A DNA stretch of 64,000 nt from Spirodela intermedia. Taxonomy: Eukaryota; Streptophyta; Magnoliopsida; Alismatales; Araceae. The notes under the pieces were generated by a model. The model did not search any database. It was not told the DNA's origin and saw nothing but the letters and a program-made list of their open reading frames with translations. The stretch spans positions 389,501 through 453,500 of the forward strand of contig LR746278.1 in assembly GCA_902729315.2 (NCBI GenBank), written 5' to 3'. Positions within the stretch are counted from its first letter, which is position 1; each line of letters starts with the position of its first letter. A program made the position numbers and the translations under genes. This document shows, one piece after another, positions 22,536 to 36,038 of the stretch.

Positions 22536-25500
22536 ATGGCGATCTACAAGCTAGCCGTCGTCATCGGGGTGGATTCCTCGTCTCCGCCTTCTCTCGCGGA
22601 GGGCGGCGGCAGCGGCGTGGGAGAGGACGAGGAGATTCTAGTTGTCCAGCAGTCGGCCCCGCCTATGCTAGAGCAGGAGGAGTACCGGCGCTACGTGGAC
22701 TCCGATCTCTGGGATCTGCCGTCCGCTCCGTTGAAGGTGGTGGAAGATGGGGCGGCGGTGGATGAGTTCGTCGTGGAGGGGGCCGATTCTTGCTCAGAGA
22801 CTGTCGACTTGAGGAAGTTTGACGTCCGCTCCGCCATCGATCAGGTGGACGGGGTTGATTCAGGAATTGCCTTTAACGTACTGCGTTTCCCATAATCGAG
22901 ATGGCGGGGAAGTTTGTGTTGTTCGGGAGCATAATTGAACGCCTCTTCGGCCGCGTCGTTTTTTTGTCTTTGCGGCACGAAACCTAGCACTCTCGACGCA
23001 GATGCGTCCTTCCTTCCGGTGTGAAGTGATGGAAGCTCTCATACATTTTATTAAATGCGTCATGTTGAGAATACTGTAAATTATAAGTGTTAAGCCTTGG
23101 TTTTGGTTAATTAGCGGAACAATCAGTCTCTGCGTCTGTCCCAAAACTGGTTTCCTCAGGTGGTAGTCTTTCAAAATGATGGCACGTCTCTTCCCAGCAT
23201 AAAATACCGTTCCAAATTTCGGAACCTATGGGAAGCTCGTCTGGAGCCTCTCCTTTTTCGGTCTACTTGCAAGATCAATGGTTCTTGTGAGGAGTATTTT
23301 AGCTTAGACTCTGACCACGACATCTTTAAGCAGATAGTTAAAACAATGCACTGAGTTAGAAATTTTCCCTGTGCCCCTTGTAAAGTTTCCAATTAGCTAG
23401 TGAATTTTCTAAACCATTTTAATTTGACATATTGTATTTAATATCAAATATTGAACCTGTATTCTGATGGATTCTAACCGTTGTTTCTTGATTTTATTCA
23501 TTTCTTGCTCCTATTTTGCATCTCTCCTCTTTGCCCTGAAACTTTGGATTCGTACCACTTCTCCCAATTACAATGCACATATTCCATTGAAGTAATGTGG
23601 CCAAATTCAAATTATAATTTGCGAATTCGAAAGCTTCGCATTATAATCATTACAACAGGATGAACATTTTTGGATGCTTTCGTACAGGTGATGCGCCAAG
23701 TGGGTTTCCTGACTGCGGATAATGGACACTGGACGTATGGGAAGTTCGCTAAGGAACCTGATTTTGGACCAGAACCTCCTGTTCATACATTATTTATTCT
23801 TGGAAAGTTCAAGTTTGAACGAAAAAGCATTCAAGGTTTACACATCACTCTACACCTGGATATTACTAATCACATTCAGACGTGAACTCTGGTGTTTTTT
23901 CTGTGTAAATAATTCTTCACTAATGGATGATGGAACTTCAACTCATTCTCACTGATTAAATCAAGTACAATTTTCAGATAAAGGGTCCAAGTTAAGCAAA
24001 TGGATATCCGTTCAAAGTGCCTTAAAGTTGCTTTTGGAAGTTAATCCCGGTGGTGATCGGATAGGACCTTTGTTTGTGACTATGTTTTTTTCTGAAGCTT
24101 CCAAGGCAAAATGGAAAATCCCTCCTACGTTTTATTTTCAGGTGCAATCTTATTACGTTAATCTGAAAATCCTGTGTTGGGCAAACGTTTACTGGATCAT
24201 TCATCTGTCATGCACCACATTTTTCATTTATCTAGTTTCATCATTTATGAAGTCCGCCAACTGAAAATTCTTATGATTTATCGAATGCAAATTTAGTACT
24301 TTTTAATTTGCCGTACCGTGTATCCTTCCATAGTTGTTGCCGTTGATGTCTGGTGACTTCAGGCCTTAGAGGCTGCAGAACATCGTCTGGCAATTGGATT
24401 GGGCGAAACCTCCCTTTTAATGTATTGATTCCTAAGTCTGTTGACGAGCAAAGGGACAAATGTCCCCCTTTGGGGGGCATAGAGAAGATCGAATGTCAGG
24501 CCTCTCTTTTCTCCTTTGGAGGGAAAGGATCTGGGTTTTGATAGGATTTTTACAAAATTCCTTACGAGAAAAAAGGGAAACAAACTATGATTGTGTCTAA
24601 AACTAAAAATTACGATGAAATGAAAAGTAGTAGGAAAATAATAATAAGAAGAAAATAAGGAAAATGGTAAGTGTTACCTTATCCATAAATATCTATTAAG
24701 GAAAATGGTATAATGCTATTCAATCAAGTCCTTTCACTAACGTGGGGAATCGATGATATTTATTCCAGAGGTTTTTATCTATTCTTCATTACTTGAAAGA
24801 TGGGTGTCTTTAGGGTTTTTTCTGAGCTTAAAAATAGATCCTTAGTGTTTTACACTTCAGTATTGACATAAAGAGATGAATCTTTTGATGTAGGAGTATC
24901 CTCCTGGTGTCTGCATTTTACCCATGAGGAGCAGAACAATTAAGCCCTTTCGCACAACAAATTTACTGGTTATGACGCAGTCTGAAGCGAACGAAGACGT
25001 TGAGTATTCGACATGTGTTGCCCATGGAGATGCTCTGCTAGTGGACCCTGGTTGTTGCTCTGAGTTTCATGCAGAGGTATGACACCGCAAGACTTCATTG
25101 TATGACTTATATGTGTGATTACGAGTAAACTATAGCCCCTTATCACGATTGCTCTTTTTTATATGACAACCAGTAAACTATAGCCATTCATAAAGTTTAC
25201 TCTTTTGTATCTATGACAATCATGGCATGACGTGCTTAATACTTTACTAGAGCGGAACAAATGCATACCTTTTGTCCCCTAGGCCTATGTAAATAAACCA
25301 AGACGGGGGTGAGTTGGGTTGTAACCTTCTTTCTGGGTGTTCGGCGGAAATCAAAAGAAAAGTAAAAGATCAAAACACTATCAGGTTTTTTTAGCTCGGC
25401 CCTGCCTTCTCCACACTTTCGAGACTTATCATATGTAGCACTAATCCCGGTCGATTCCAGGGTGAAATCTTACCTATCACTGTTAATTTCTTTGTGCTAA

Positions 25501-28500
25501 CTCACCTCTAGTAGACACTAGGATTCGGGAACTAGCTCATCCCAAATGCATTTGAAATCATTGAACCCACCCAGGTATTATTACCTAATACCAGCTTCCT
25601 CATGGCATTCACCAGGGATGAGACACTTAAAACACTCCACCAAGAATTGATGCGTCGAAGCATTCTTGCTCTGGTAATTGAGGCTTTGGAGCGTGAATGA
25701 CTGTTTTTTTTTCAATTGCCTTGGGTCTTCTCCTTCTTGTTGAATTCAGTTCCCAAAAAAGTTTGTTGGAGCTTATAGAGACCTCGAATATATTCACCAT
25801 TTACCTTAATGGCCCAAACTCTGTGCAGAGATCTGGTTAACTTGGTGGTTGACGTAAAACTGTTACCATGAGGGGTCAAACTGGTTACCTTAATAAAACT
25901 GTTTCGTATATTCTTCATTGAGGGGTCAAATTGAGTAAACAATATTATTGATTGATTTATCTTCCTGAGAACAATATAATGATTAAGAAATTTATGCATA
26001 TTACTAAATTAATAAATAAATATTATTCGAGTTCTCCTTATAATTATCATAATCATGCTATGAGACTTATATAATGTCCCATCGATACATAAAATGTTAA
26101 CCGGGGTTTTGTCACTACTAAAATAGTGATTTTGTCATTTTCAAAATCATTCCATTTAGGGTTCATAATGAAACCCATAATACCGCTGAAAAATTAGCCA
26201 AAAGAAGTTGTGCAATTGAAATGGGAAGACAAGAATTAGACAAGAAGTTGGCTAATTTTTGGCTAAAAAATTAGCCAAAAGAAGTTGTACATAATACGTA
26301 AAGTAGCACACACTAAGATCAGGCATGCTTTTGGTTCCTGTGTAGGGGGTTCTATTTTTTGGGATTTGATTGTCTGCATACATTTTTTTGTTTCCATGTT
26401 CTTATGTTTTATGTTTTATGATCATGTGGCAGTATCCACTTTCAAACGATGAAACATATTTTCTCATTGAAATTGGACCGGAGTTGATATTGATGATGTA
26501 CTATATGCTGATAGTTAAGATTTAGTTGTCGCAGAAGGGGAACATTTTTCTTTCATAATTTAAAGGCTTTGTCGAGACCTGATTCTGGATCATGCCATGA
26601 CAATGGTTCGCCACATCAGGCACCACATCAGTAGACTGCAACATGGTGGTTACTATCAGCAGGGATGATCCTCTCTCACTTATTTCGATTAGGATACCTT
26701 GTATTATTGGGTTGCAGAAACTTTCCTAGGTCTCCTTTTGTTAACTTTACATGATTGTGCTGGGAAATATTTCAAAATTCATCAGGAGATTTTCTTTAGA
26801 GGCTGTAAATACTCAGTTCCTATGCCTTGATAGTCTTGTTGGTGAAAGAGATTTGTTACTGATATTTTGGTGGTTCTCAGAGTTTTTTCTGAAAACCAAG
26901 AAAAACTTCTCAATTTCTTTTTCTTACGATTTTTTTTATTTGCTTATTAAGCTGTCCTTTCTGGAAATCCATGCTTGGTAGCTGATATGTTTAGCCATGA
27001 TCTCAAGTTTTTGATGTTTATTCATTTTCCTATCTCACTAAATATTGACAAGGACAAGATCCTCACTCACCAGGTGAGGTTCTCATTCGAAATCACATGT
27101 TTAACCTTTCGTGACCATTATGTTTGCTAATTTTTTTTATATTTTGAACAGTTGGCAGACATCGTAGCAGCATTGCCAAGAAAATTAGTGGTCTTTATAA
27201 CTCATCATCATTATGATCATATTGATGGTAAGTACTGATATGCATCGAGATGTATAGTAGTTCCATTTACTTGCTCCTTTGGGGCTCTAACCTAATGATT
27301 TCAGACATCTCCTTCTTTAAGATCGTATTTCCTTTGTGTTGATGACACAAAAGGGTGATATTACACACGCACACACACGTACACGCACTTGTTATTATCT
27401 TCTTTTAGCTACTCATTCCCATAACAACTATTATGTACTGATGAACACAATTCTATTCCCATAATAACTTTAGTAAGTTGAAGACTTCTATTCACCAATC
27501 TCCTACGTTTACCACAGAAAAATCCATTCTTCAATGAAGTTTTATGCTGCGGTTGGGAGATGAACAATTAACTTGATCCATTCACGCAACAATTAACTTG
27601 ATGAACTTTACTCAAGATGATCCACGTAAGCCATATGTTATCGGTATAAGATCGGCCACTTACCATGGAATCTGGGTTGTTTCAGTTGATCAGGTTCTCA
27701 AGTTCCTGATTAATGAGATAAGAAAATGCCAATGATGATGCATTATGGATTTTTAGCTTTGTTGCCGGGACTGTTTACATTTTTATATGTTTCTCAAGCC
27801 TATCAAGATGTCTCATTCTATTAGCTTTAGTTTTTACTGCGACTCAACATAATTATAGTTTCTTCGGGTTCATGGCAGGTCTTTCAGTCATCCAGAAATG
27901 CAACCCTGATGCTCTTCTTTTGGCACACGAGAACACTATGAATCGTGTTGGAAAAGGTTCCTTTTTTCACGATTTTGATGATTGACCATTTTTAAATTGT
28001 GTGGGTTATAATTTACTTGCTACAATCAGTTTCCCTTCCACGGCAACTACCGCTGTGCCACTGGTTTTGTTGGTCTAACAGTAAAGTTGACGCTACTATT
28101 TATGCATGAGATGAGGTATCTCAAACTCAAATAACCAACAATAACTTTATATACATGATATTTCCAGGAAAACCGACATAATGAAAGTTATAATCTTTGG
28201 ACAATTTTAAAGGAATAAATCTAAACAATTCTCGTCTGACCCATAGTTTTCTACCCTTATACTTTCGTCGATAAGCAAGGAAGATACGCGGAACAATCCT
28301 TACTTTTCACATAGTTTTTCCTCACGTTCTCTGTTCTGAAGATCATTCGCTTTTCAGCAAATGATCTTCAGAACAGTTTGTTCCCTTATACTTTGTTACT
28401 GTGCTCTATTTTTCCAATAACCTAGTGTTGACCAAGCTTCCCACAAACTTTAATACTCACAGCAGCAAAGGGATTTTCTACAGCTAGATCTGTTTTCACT

Positions 28501-31500
28501 GTGTCAATGGGCCATGTAGTAGATTAATTTCATTTTTTGTATTCAATTTTTTGTTTAAATGTGGTTAGTAAAAGTCAACAAATAAGAATAATTATACTCA
28601 GTTATTAGCTTTCTATTGATGACAGAGGCGTGGTCTTCTAGTTATATCAAAGTTTCTGATGGTGACAAGATGAATATTGGTGGTGAACAACTAAGAGTGA
28701 TTTTTGCACCGGTATTTGGAACTTAACTTTTCTTCTTGAGAATCACTTCTGATTGGTTAAAAATAAGGGACTATTCCTTACCTGCTTGGAAGTATTCCCA
28801 TGTTATTTTTATATTGTTTTTTGATCTAGCATCGGATACTTTTTGTAAAGATATTTTGGATGAATGATAAATTTAGTGGCTTGGTTTTTACAAAAAATCA
28901 CTTAGTATCCTTTTTTTAAATGTTTAAAGAGCCAAGTGATAATTACAATGAAGAGAGAAAAAAAATCTACGAGTGTGAAAAATGTAAGCTCTCACGAAGA
29001 AGCCCATACACATCAGTAATTTGCTAGACAGAGAAAAGAAGACAAACTTACAGACATAGCAACCCATACACATCAGTAATTTGATAGACAGAGAAAAGAA
29101 GACAAACTTACAGACATAGCAACCCTAAGTATAGAACCACATCCTTCTTCCTAATGTGAAAACCTGACCCACTCATTTAACATGTCTCGTGCCCAATTAA
29201 AGAGGAACAAACGCTGAGGTGTTTTCCTCTTTAAAAATATGCTGCTTCCTCTCTGTCTAGGTAGCATAAAGAGTAACCTGTAAAATAAACCGTCAAATCT
29301 AGAAAAACTTGTTCACTGATGGTTCCTACTCAGACAAGGCCGATCGTACTTGAATGCTGACATGAAAGATCTACCTTGAGGTGTACTGACTGCCTGGTCT
29401 CGTTATAAAAGGAATAAATACCCAATGAATAAAAATTCCAAATTTTCTTCATCCTTGCCGCAGCACGGATCATGTTTATGAAAGAAGCCAAACGATCACA
29501 ATTCGTGGGGAGTCTCCCATGTGGAATCTTTCCCACCTAAATCTTTACTTAAATGGGGCTGGGGTTCGTCAAATCCGGGGAACGATGAGATTTAAGGCCT
29601 CCGTCAAAGAAGATGCAGTAAGATACTTATTCGAATTGATAAACCACCTCCTTTCACCCATCTCTGCTCCCTCTTTTCTGTCTTGGGGTTTATAATGCAA
29701 CTCTGTACAAGTAGGTCTAGGATGTCTTCAGGTTATTGTATCTCTTCAATTTGTAGGTTCCTCCGAATTCTTTGGCACAACTCTCATCCTATTTCATTGC
29801 TAAAAGCTTGTGCGTTGGTGACATCAGGACCATGAACTGCCATGAAGAGAAGAGGAAACTGATTATTGAAAGAAGAGGTTCCGAATCAACATTCTTTCAT
29901 GGATAAAGTTCTTTTTCCCATTTCCGATACGAATACGCACTACGTCTCTGGCTTTTATGATATGCTTCCAATTCTAGTAATTTTAGGTTGGTAATAGGTA
30001 TCAGATGTCAAAATTACCATCCAACGTATTACTAATGTCTAACAACTTCCTGTCTGTGCACGCCATCATCAGTCCTCAGTTGCTACTCATTTTCTTAAAA
30101 GGGATAGTTTGAATTTCCTGATGTTAATACTGACAAGGCTTCCATTGTCATCACGTTTAAAAATCCTGAAATGTTTTTGTTGAGAAATCTGGAGTCATTG
30201 AGAAAACTGACATGCAGGAGAAACTTCCTCTGTTCCGTAGGACAGAGGGGAGGAACGGTGGAAACCGCCTCTCAGATTCATTCACAATTGAGGGACGAAC
30301 CCTACATACAAATTTCTATAATATCATAGCGATCGCAATATTACACTTAGATCTTCTAACAGTTTTTTTAGGGTATCTTTTCTGTCATACAATTTGGAAC
30401 CGGAGACCGGAACGCCAGAAACATCATTCTGAGTATCACTGATTCTCTTTGGGAATAGGTCTATCACTTTTCAAAGTAAATGCGGAAGACATACGGTTGG
30501 AATCTTATATTAGGAAATCTTCATTGCATTAATGGGTGGAGCAGTAGGATGTAATATATTCGAATTAAACATTAGATAAAAATATTTTAACGATGAATAA
30601 AGGCATTAGCAGATCTAAAAGACTGATTTTAATTTGCCATTCATGCAGCTGTCGTAATACCAGGCAATACTTTACACAAATAAACAAACCCATGCCATGC
30701 TGGCTGAGGGATTGCTTGTACTTTGTCCTTACCCGTTCCTATTTTGGTGCTTGAGTAATGGCTCCAAGTTACTTCCTTTTAGGGAACACAAAACTAAATC
30801 GCCTCTGAAATTACGTTGTCCATGTTTTCAATTTTAAATTTTACTTCATTTTTCTAAATGATTTTTCGGTTTTTCGTCTTTAATTTCATCATACACGATG
30901 ATTTTATTTCGTCAGAATTTTATTGTGGAAATGTCACTTTCAGGGGCATACAGATGGTCATGCTGCCCTGCTTCATGTTAGTTCAAACTCACTTGTTGTA
31001 GGAGATCATTGTGTGGGGTAAGTTCTTTGCAATCATAGAGAAGATTTTTCAACTTTAATTTCCCATCTTTCACAGTTTTCTTAACGTTCAGTAGTGTCAT
31101 TTTGAGCAGAAAGACGAAGTATAACCTTTTTCAATCTTTTAGATGTTTGTCATCAGACTATTTTTTTTTTCTTGCAATGGTCCTCATATGCAAAATCCTC
31201 TATGATGTTGAAGAAACTGGTCAAATTGTGTTATTATAAAATCATTTTGTTTTTCCCAACCAAACAAGAAGTACCAGATACCTTCAGAAAGGCACTTCAA
31301 AGGCGCCAATTTGATCGCATGATATCTTCACACTATTTGTCAAGGTAGTGGTGGTAAATATTTTTGAGTAGGCTGCAAGTGAGTGCAGGGTTCCGTTATA
31401 GAAAACAAAAGTGCAAATGTCCATCTATCCCCTATAAGTATAGTGTTCTATTCAACAACGATGACAGGAAGAGGAAAAAATTGAGAAAAGCATAAAGAGA

Positions 31501-32279
31501 GGGGCTGGAAGCATTTTCCACCACTAGAAGAAACAGAACAAAAAGATATGTAAAAGCACATGGTGAGCTGAGCTTTTGTTGGTTGGGCAGATGCGATCTC
31601 ACTATGCTCAAACTGCCCACTGATACAAGACTCTCAGTTACCTCCAATCCAAAGCTTCACTATGTCCACTGGCTAAAAAAAATCATTTTGCTTGAGTAGA
31701 AGTTTTTAATGCGACATTATTGACGTAGGTGGCCTCTCTTTTTGGTCTGTAATTTTTTGGAGTCACTAGCAACTTTTTTTTTTTTTTTGCGTTGTCTATT
31801 TATAATGATTATTAGTTTAGGCAATTTCTCCCATGCTTTCCCATATGAACCTTTCTTTCTAACCTTTTTTGCTTTTGCTTTGATAGTCAGGGGAGTGCCG
31901 TCCTTGATTTTAGATCCGGCGGTAACATGAAGGTAGTAGTCTACTTATTTTTCTCGTACAATTAGACATTCTCCATCCTCATATGGTTGTGAATTACTCT
32001 CATTATTGTTTTTCAAAGGAAATACAATTACTGAGACAATATTTTGGCGGGCTCTTTGTTGCTGCATTAATGGTTTTTTATTATTTTAGAAAATTCAGTC
32101 TTATGATTTCACAGAGAACTCGTTTATCAGGAATTGTTCCTGATACAAGTTCCTGTTACATGCAGGACTATTTCGAAACAACATACAAGTTCCTGGAATT
32201 ATCACCGCATGTTCTGATTCCCATGCACGGAAGAATCAACTGCTGGCCTAAGAGCATGCTTTGTGGATACCTCAAGTAT

Positions 32280-32350
<71 letters not shown>

Positions 32351-33576
32351 GGCGGATAAAATCATATATACGCATGGCCTAATCATTAGTTCAAGTCACA
32401 CACTCCCATAATCCATCTTCTCTTCGGAGAATCTACTTCAACTATTCATACGAAAGTATTAAATGGGTAATACAACACTTCAGAGTTGAAGAGAACTATC
32501 CAATTAACATGTTTTATTTTTAAATAATATATGTATATGTGCATATATAAAAATGCATATATATATATATATGTATATAAAAAAGCGCATTCATGTGTTC
32601 CCCACTGTTATTTCTTTTCCAGTTCGACAGAACGGCTGTCTCACGCATGAAACTAACTATGATTACATTTGGCATAGAAGTTTACATTACTGTCTCCATA
32701 TGTATCCACAGATTAAACAAATAAAACGACTGTCTTTGTAAAAAACACCACTTACTGTTGCCTTATTCTTTTTTTTTTTTTTTCTGCTGAGGATCATTCT
32801 AGATAAGTGCGCCATGATTATTTATTTGTATGATTTTTCTATTTAGCAGTATGAATTAGGCACCATTGGTAAAATTTCTAGATATGAATGGCTACTCCCA
32901 TCGTGTTCTCCATGTATAGTTCAGAAGCTCGTAAAAACTCCCAATATCCGAAAGCTTTAGAGCGGAATGCAAAACATGGGGTGATGAAAATAAGAAAAAA
33001 ATAAGCCGATTATGTCTCCAGATTCCATTCTATCAGCCCACTTGTGATCTTTCCAAAAACTGTGCTTGCTTGGTTCGAATTTCTGAAGATTTCAGTTTAA
33101 ACACCATTATTTATTTACATGTATATATATATATATATTTATTTATTTATTTACATGGGGTGTAAGTACATATGTAAAGATTCAAATATCAGGGATATTT
33201 AGGGAGGAATGGGAGAGATATGATTGATGAACGTAAGAGCTGATTATCTTTTTTCCCTAGTTAAAAACCCGTCACCCGTTTGGTGTAATTTCCGACGGCT
33301 TCGATTTTTGATGATTCTATTTCTGCAGGCACCGGCGGGACCGGGAGCTGTCCATTTTAGGGGCCATCGAGAGCGGAGCTGAAACTCTCTTCGACATCCT
33401 TGCCAAGTCCTATTCCGAAGTGGATTCCAAATTCTGGTTTGCTGCTTCTTCCAATGTAAGACTCCACGTGGACCACCTGGCCCACCAAGGAAAGCTCCCA
33501 CAGGTAATCCAGTAATCGTTCTATCCCCATCATTATCGTCGTCATTTTCCCTTCTTCTTCTTCTTCTTCTTCTTCC

Positions 33577-33628
<52 letters not shown>

Positions 33629-33644
33629 GAGGAAGAAGGAGAAG

Positions 33645-33680
<36 letters not shown>

Positions 33681-33832
33681 TGCGAGCTTTTTTTTCATAA
33701 ACGAGATTTAAATGTCTATAGCATGAAGGGTGACGAGGGTTATTTCTTTGGGGGGTGGGGGGAGGGGTGCAGGGCTTCTCGGTGGAGACATTCCTCAGCA
33801 GCTTTTCTGAGATGGGCCATAAAACGGCGTAA
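22536..33832 (+). CDS. Metallo-beta-lactamase-fold hydrolase (LACTB2-like, plant)
   Basis: Twelve exons keep frame throughout: 22536-22844, 23688-23835, 23978-24141, 24894-25076, 27152-27227, 27879-27956, 28626-28711, 30944-31017, 31887-31932, 32166-32275, 33329-33503 and 33773-33832. The product is 502 aa. The N-terminal half is the plant extension (MAIYKLAVVIG; DSDLWDLPSAPL; HTLFILGKF; PPGVCILPMRSRT). The metallohydrolase signature THHHYDH lies at residues 285-291, followed by GHTDGH at 349-354, the bridging-type Asp in GDHCVGQG (D369) and the last ligand in PMHGR (H409). All canonical metal ligands are present. The closest family I recall is Arabidopsis At4g33540. LACTB2 in animals is an endoribonuclease; substrate and localisation of the plant protein are not shown here. 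Exon 9 uses the acceptor TTGATAG at 31886; the CAG four bases later would break frame. Introns 4, 7 and 10 exceed 1 kb and hold repeats. Confidence 0.92.
26185..26292 (+). repeat. Interspersed short repeat in intron 4
   Basis: The string AAAATTAGCCAAAAGAAGTT occurs at about 26190-26210 and again at about 26269-26289. A complementary TTGGCTAATTTTTGG lies just before the second copy, so part can fold back. It lies within the 2.1-kb intron 4 of the lactamase-fold gene. Confidence 0.6.
28331..28376. repeat. Perfect 17-bp inverted repeat in intron 6
   Basis: CTGTTCTGAAGATCATT (28331-28347) is exactly complementary to 28360-28376, with a 12-nt loop. The surrounding intron sequence shows no coding. 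Confidence 0.85.
29003..29122 (+). repeat. 60-bp tandem duplication in intron 7
   Basis: 29003-29062 and 29063-29122 are identical apart from one C/A difference (29034 versus 29094) and a base or two at the edges. The near-identity indicates a recent duplication. Confidence 0.9.
32279..32346 (+). repeat. Compound (CT)n(TA)n(TGTA)n microsatellite in intron 10
   Basis: CT dinucleotides (about 32280-32298) pass into (TA)n (about 32299-32338) and then TGTA units. The tract begins only a few bases after the exon 10 donor at 32276. Confidence 0.8.
33550..33680. repeat. Compound (TTC)n-(AAT)n / (GAA)-(ATT)n near-palindrome in intron 11
   Basis: A TTC run (about 33551-33576) is followed by a long AAT/ATA run (about 33577-33628), a GAGGAAGAAGGAGAAG spacer and then an ATT run (about 33645-33680). 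The two trinucleotide arms are mutually complementary. It lies about 50 nt after the donor of exon 11. Confidence 0.85.
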
Positions 33833-33920
33833 TGGATGGGCTCGAACGGATATTTCTTCTTTGATTCCCGGAGACACGTCTTTATGACTCCTTTGTAACC
33901 CTTTCTCTCTCCGCTGTCTG

Positions 33921-33962
<42 letters not shown>

Positions 33963-34749
33963 ATCTCGTAGGGTCAGTCGAGGGCAGGTAGACTTTGGCC
34001 GCCGAGATCCAGAGATCAGAGGATCTTCGTAGAACTATTACGAGAATAATTAATCAATTAATTATTAATACGTTTTGTTGCTTTCTGGTCGGCATGGGCT
34101 CGTGGTGCAGGGGTTCTCTCACGAGAGGTTTCTGGCGTCGTGTCGACTGCGTTTTCTGTGTTGCTGGGTCTGCGCCCTTCTCTTCGGTGTTGCCCGGAGG
34201 TTCTTCTCTGGCACAGTACTCGTCACCATTGGTCTCGCCGGAATAGCTCTCTCCTGCACACTATACGCCTCGTGAGTAGCCCTCTCTCTCCCTCTCTCGC
34301 TCTCTCTCTCTCTTCTCTCTTATCTCTCTATTATCTCTCTCTTACGGAAGTAAACGCATCCCATTCAAGGTAGGCAGCTTGTGGGTTGAAACTGGTCGGG
34401 TGTGCTCCGTCCGATGCATTGGACAGGCTGGTGGTGTTACGTTTATGTTTCGTGCCAATGAAGTGCTTTAATAATATAATTGAAATGCTTACCCGAATGG
34501 TTGCCAAAACTCTAAACTTTTCTTTTAATATTCATGACGTCCTCTTTGGCGTGATTTTCTCCTAGCGGACCCAGGAAATGACGTCCTACCCAAAAGGCGC
34601 CGTGTTTCACTCCTCTCTCTCTATCTCTCTCTCTCTCTCGTTATGGCGGTCCACCAAGGTGGGCTCGGAGAGTCAATGAAGAACCTTTCCTTGGCGCCTT
34701 CTCTCAGTGGCGGTATTTAATCCCAGACATCGAATTCCGATCGTCCACT
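33833..34749. other. Spacer between lactamase-fold and GT14 genes
   Basis: It holds the 3' flank of the lactamase-fold gene and a (CT)n tract at about 33917-33958. CT-rich sequence follows at 34278-34345 and 34612-34640. A TATTTAA element near 34713-34719 is close to the GT14 ATG. No further gene is recognised. Confidence 0.5.
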
Positions 34750-35992
34750 ATGTCCTCTCCTCATAAATCCGCGAGGAGCCCTCGCACGGCAGCCTCCCGG
34801 GCTCCAATGAAGAACCAGCAGCTTCCTCCCCCTCCCTCCTCCTCTCTCCCCCCCCACCTCCTCTCCCGCTTCCTCCTCGTCCTTCTCGGCGTCTCCGCCG
34901 GCATCATCGCCAGCTCCTACCTCGACGCCTTCCACCCCTCCTACCGCTCCTTCTTCACCGCCACCACTCCTCCTCCTTCTCCTCCTCCTCCTCCGGCATC
35001 TGCTCGAGTGGGTCTGAGGGGATTCCTGGAACCGGGATCGGTAATGCACGACATGACGGACGAGGAGCTTCTGTGGAGGGCGTCCATGTTGCCGCTCGCC
35101 ACCGGCCGGCCGGCGCCCTTCCGGCGGGTGCCCAAGGTGGCCTTTTTGTTCCTCACGAGGGGGCCGCTGCCCTTTGCCCCCCTCTGGGAGAAGTTCTTCG
35201 CCGGCCACGACGGCCTCTATTCCATCTACGTCCACGCCGACCCTTCCTCCAACCAGTCAGCGCCACCGGGCTCCGTCTTCTCCGGCCGCCGGGTCCCCAG
35301 CAAGGTCAGTGGCACAACCTACCTACCTTTCTTCACCATTTCGAAGTTCGGCTCCCTTGACCTTTCTTCCTTGGAGGATTTCGATCTCGGATTGGATCCT
35401 GAATTTCCAAGAGGCGAGCCCTTTAAGTTCCAGGCGCCATTCCACCTTCTCGGTGATTAATTTCGCGAGTTTTTCTGCCCAGAAGGATTCGTCCTTTATG
35501 ATCGAAGATTTTGCCGTCTGTTCATCCGCTGACGTTACAATTAGCTGGCGATGTATGAACAGCTGGACTGAATTTTCTCCTCCGCACTTCGTTCTAGTTG
35601 ACACTCACGTAAAAAATACAGGACACGTGTCGGGCCACCTCTCTCCGGCAACTCGCCGACTCTCTCTCTCTCTCGTCTTTGATCCATCATCACTCTTTTT
35701 GTAGCATATATATATTGTTCTCTCTCTGGGTACGCCCTACGTGGTCAGCACTGGACGGCTCGCACGTGGGGAGCAGCAGCGACGCCAATCATTCAAGCTC
35801 CGTAGAAGGGCAGTGGCACTCCTCGAGATCTAGACATCTAGAGAGAGAGAGAGAGAGGTCCGCTAGGAATCAATGAATAGCACAGCACATAAGTCGTATA
35901 AAGCAATATTCTCACGTTGCGGCAACGAGCTGGCAGGCAAATGATCTCACTGCGGCAGTTGCCTAGACAACGTAGGGAAGGGAGAGAAAGAG

Positions 35993-36038
<46 letters not shown>

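Noticed and set aside
31888..31890. CAG acceptor for exon 9 of the lactamase-fold gene
   Set aside because: It breaks frame; the TTGATAG acceptor four bases earlier restores GQGSAVLD.
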